From assembly GCA_013407085.1 (NCBI GenBank), contig JACCGJ010016451.1, positions 1 to 64,000 on the forward strand: DNA of 64,000 nucleotides. The letters are read 5' to 3'. The DNA comes from Atriophallophorus winterbourni. Taxonomy: Eukaryota > Platyhelminthes > Trematoda > Plagiorchiida > Microphallidae. The notes beneath the pieces were generated by a model. That model had not been told where the DNA came from. It ran no database searches and saw only the letters and a list, made by a program, of their open reading frames with translations. This document shows, in pieces, positions 63,926-64,000 of this stretch (the first letter of the stretch is position 1; every line of letters begins with the position of its first letter). Both the position numbers and the translations under genes were made by a program.

Positions 63926-64000
63926 TATTTTACTCACTTTGAAAACTCGGAACCTTCTAACTGGATAGTGGGCAGTTGTTCTTCAAGATGCATTACATTC

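Overview
The window is eukaryotic, repeat-dense DNA that best fits a parasitic flatworm, probably a digenean trematode. The evidence is intron-rich host genes with flatworm-like divergence, one intron of only 31 bp, RTE elements of the schistosome SR2 kind, CR1-like LINEs with short-motif 3' tails instead of poly(A), and a Penelope-like element. I cannot name the species.

Three host-type genes are supported. (1) TSR1, the 40S ribosome-maturation factor, lies on + from 44168 to 59928. I reconstructed eleven exons with consistent phases and one weak micro-exon; introns contain many copies of a short dispersed repeat and a Penelope-like element. (2) The last exon of an mRNA cap guanine-N7 methyltransferase (RNMT) lies on - at 62012-62641 and converges tail-to-tail on TSR1. 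(3) An intronless Y-box/cold-shock-domain protein lies at 9499-10044 on +, probably a retrocopy with a premature stop.

From 1 to 44133 nearly everything is retrotransposon. Region 1-2200 holds two RTE 5' ends and a broken RTE body. Region 2750-27600 is a mosaic of truncated, mostly minus-strand elements: CR1-like subfamily B, a second LINE family (family 2, AT-rich, with ATT/AATA tails), a third family represented by an ORF1 and an ORF2 end, and RTE pieces. Region 28040-44133 is a same-strand run of CR1-like copies named here H, A, B, C, D and E. Copies A to E form a head-to-tail array joined by a common 3' module and (CTGAA)n tails, and the last tail stops 35 bp before the TSR1 start codon. 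Copy C (about 37061-41695) has an intact ORF1 and ORF2.

The most interesting signal is at the ORF1/ORF2 overlap of copy C. A heptamer A_AAA_AAC in the ORF1 reading phase is followed after 9 nt by a perfect 7-bp stem-loop. The -1 frame is open from there through the whole endonuclease/reverse transcriptase, which has no suitably placed ATG. The divergent copy B has the same arrangement. This predicts -1 programmed ribosomal frameshifting to make ORF2 in a non-LTR retrotransposon.

Other notable items are conserved 3' stem-loops shared by LINE subfamilies, a SINE-like repeat confined almost entirely to the gene-bearing third, a hammerhead-ribozyme-like core in the Penelope-like termini, a 566-bp TA-flanked DNA transposon with perfect 26-bp inverted repeats that carries an acidic protein tail, and a 230-bp repeat tandemly triplicated at 21205-21835. 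Assignments rest on recognised motifs read by eye; no database search was run.
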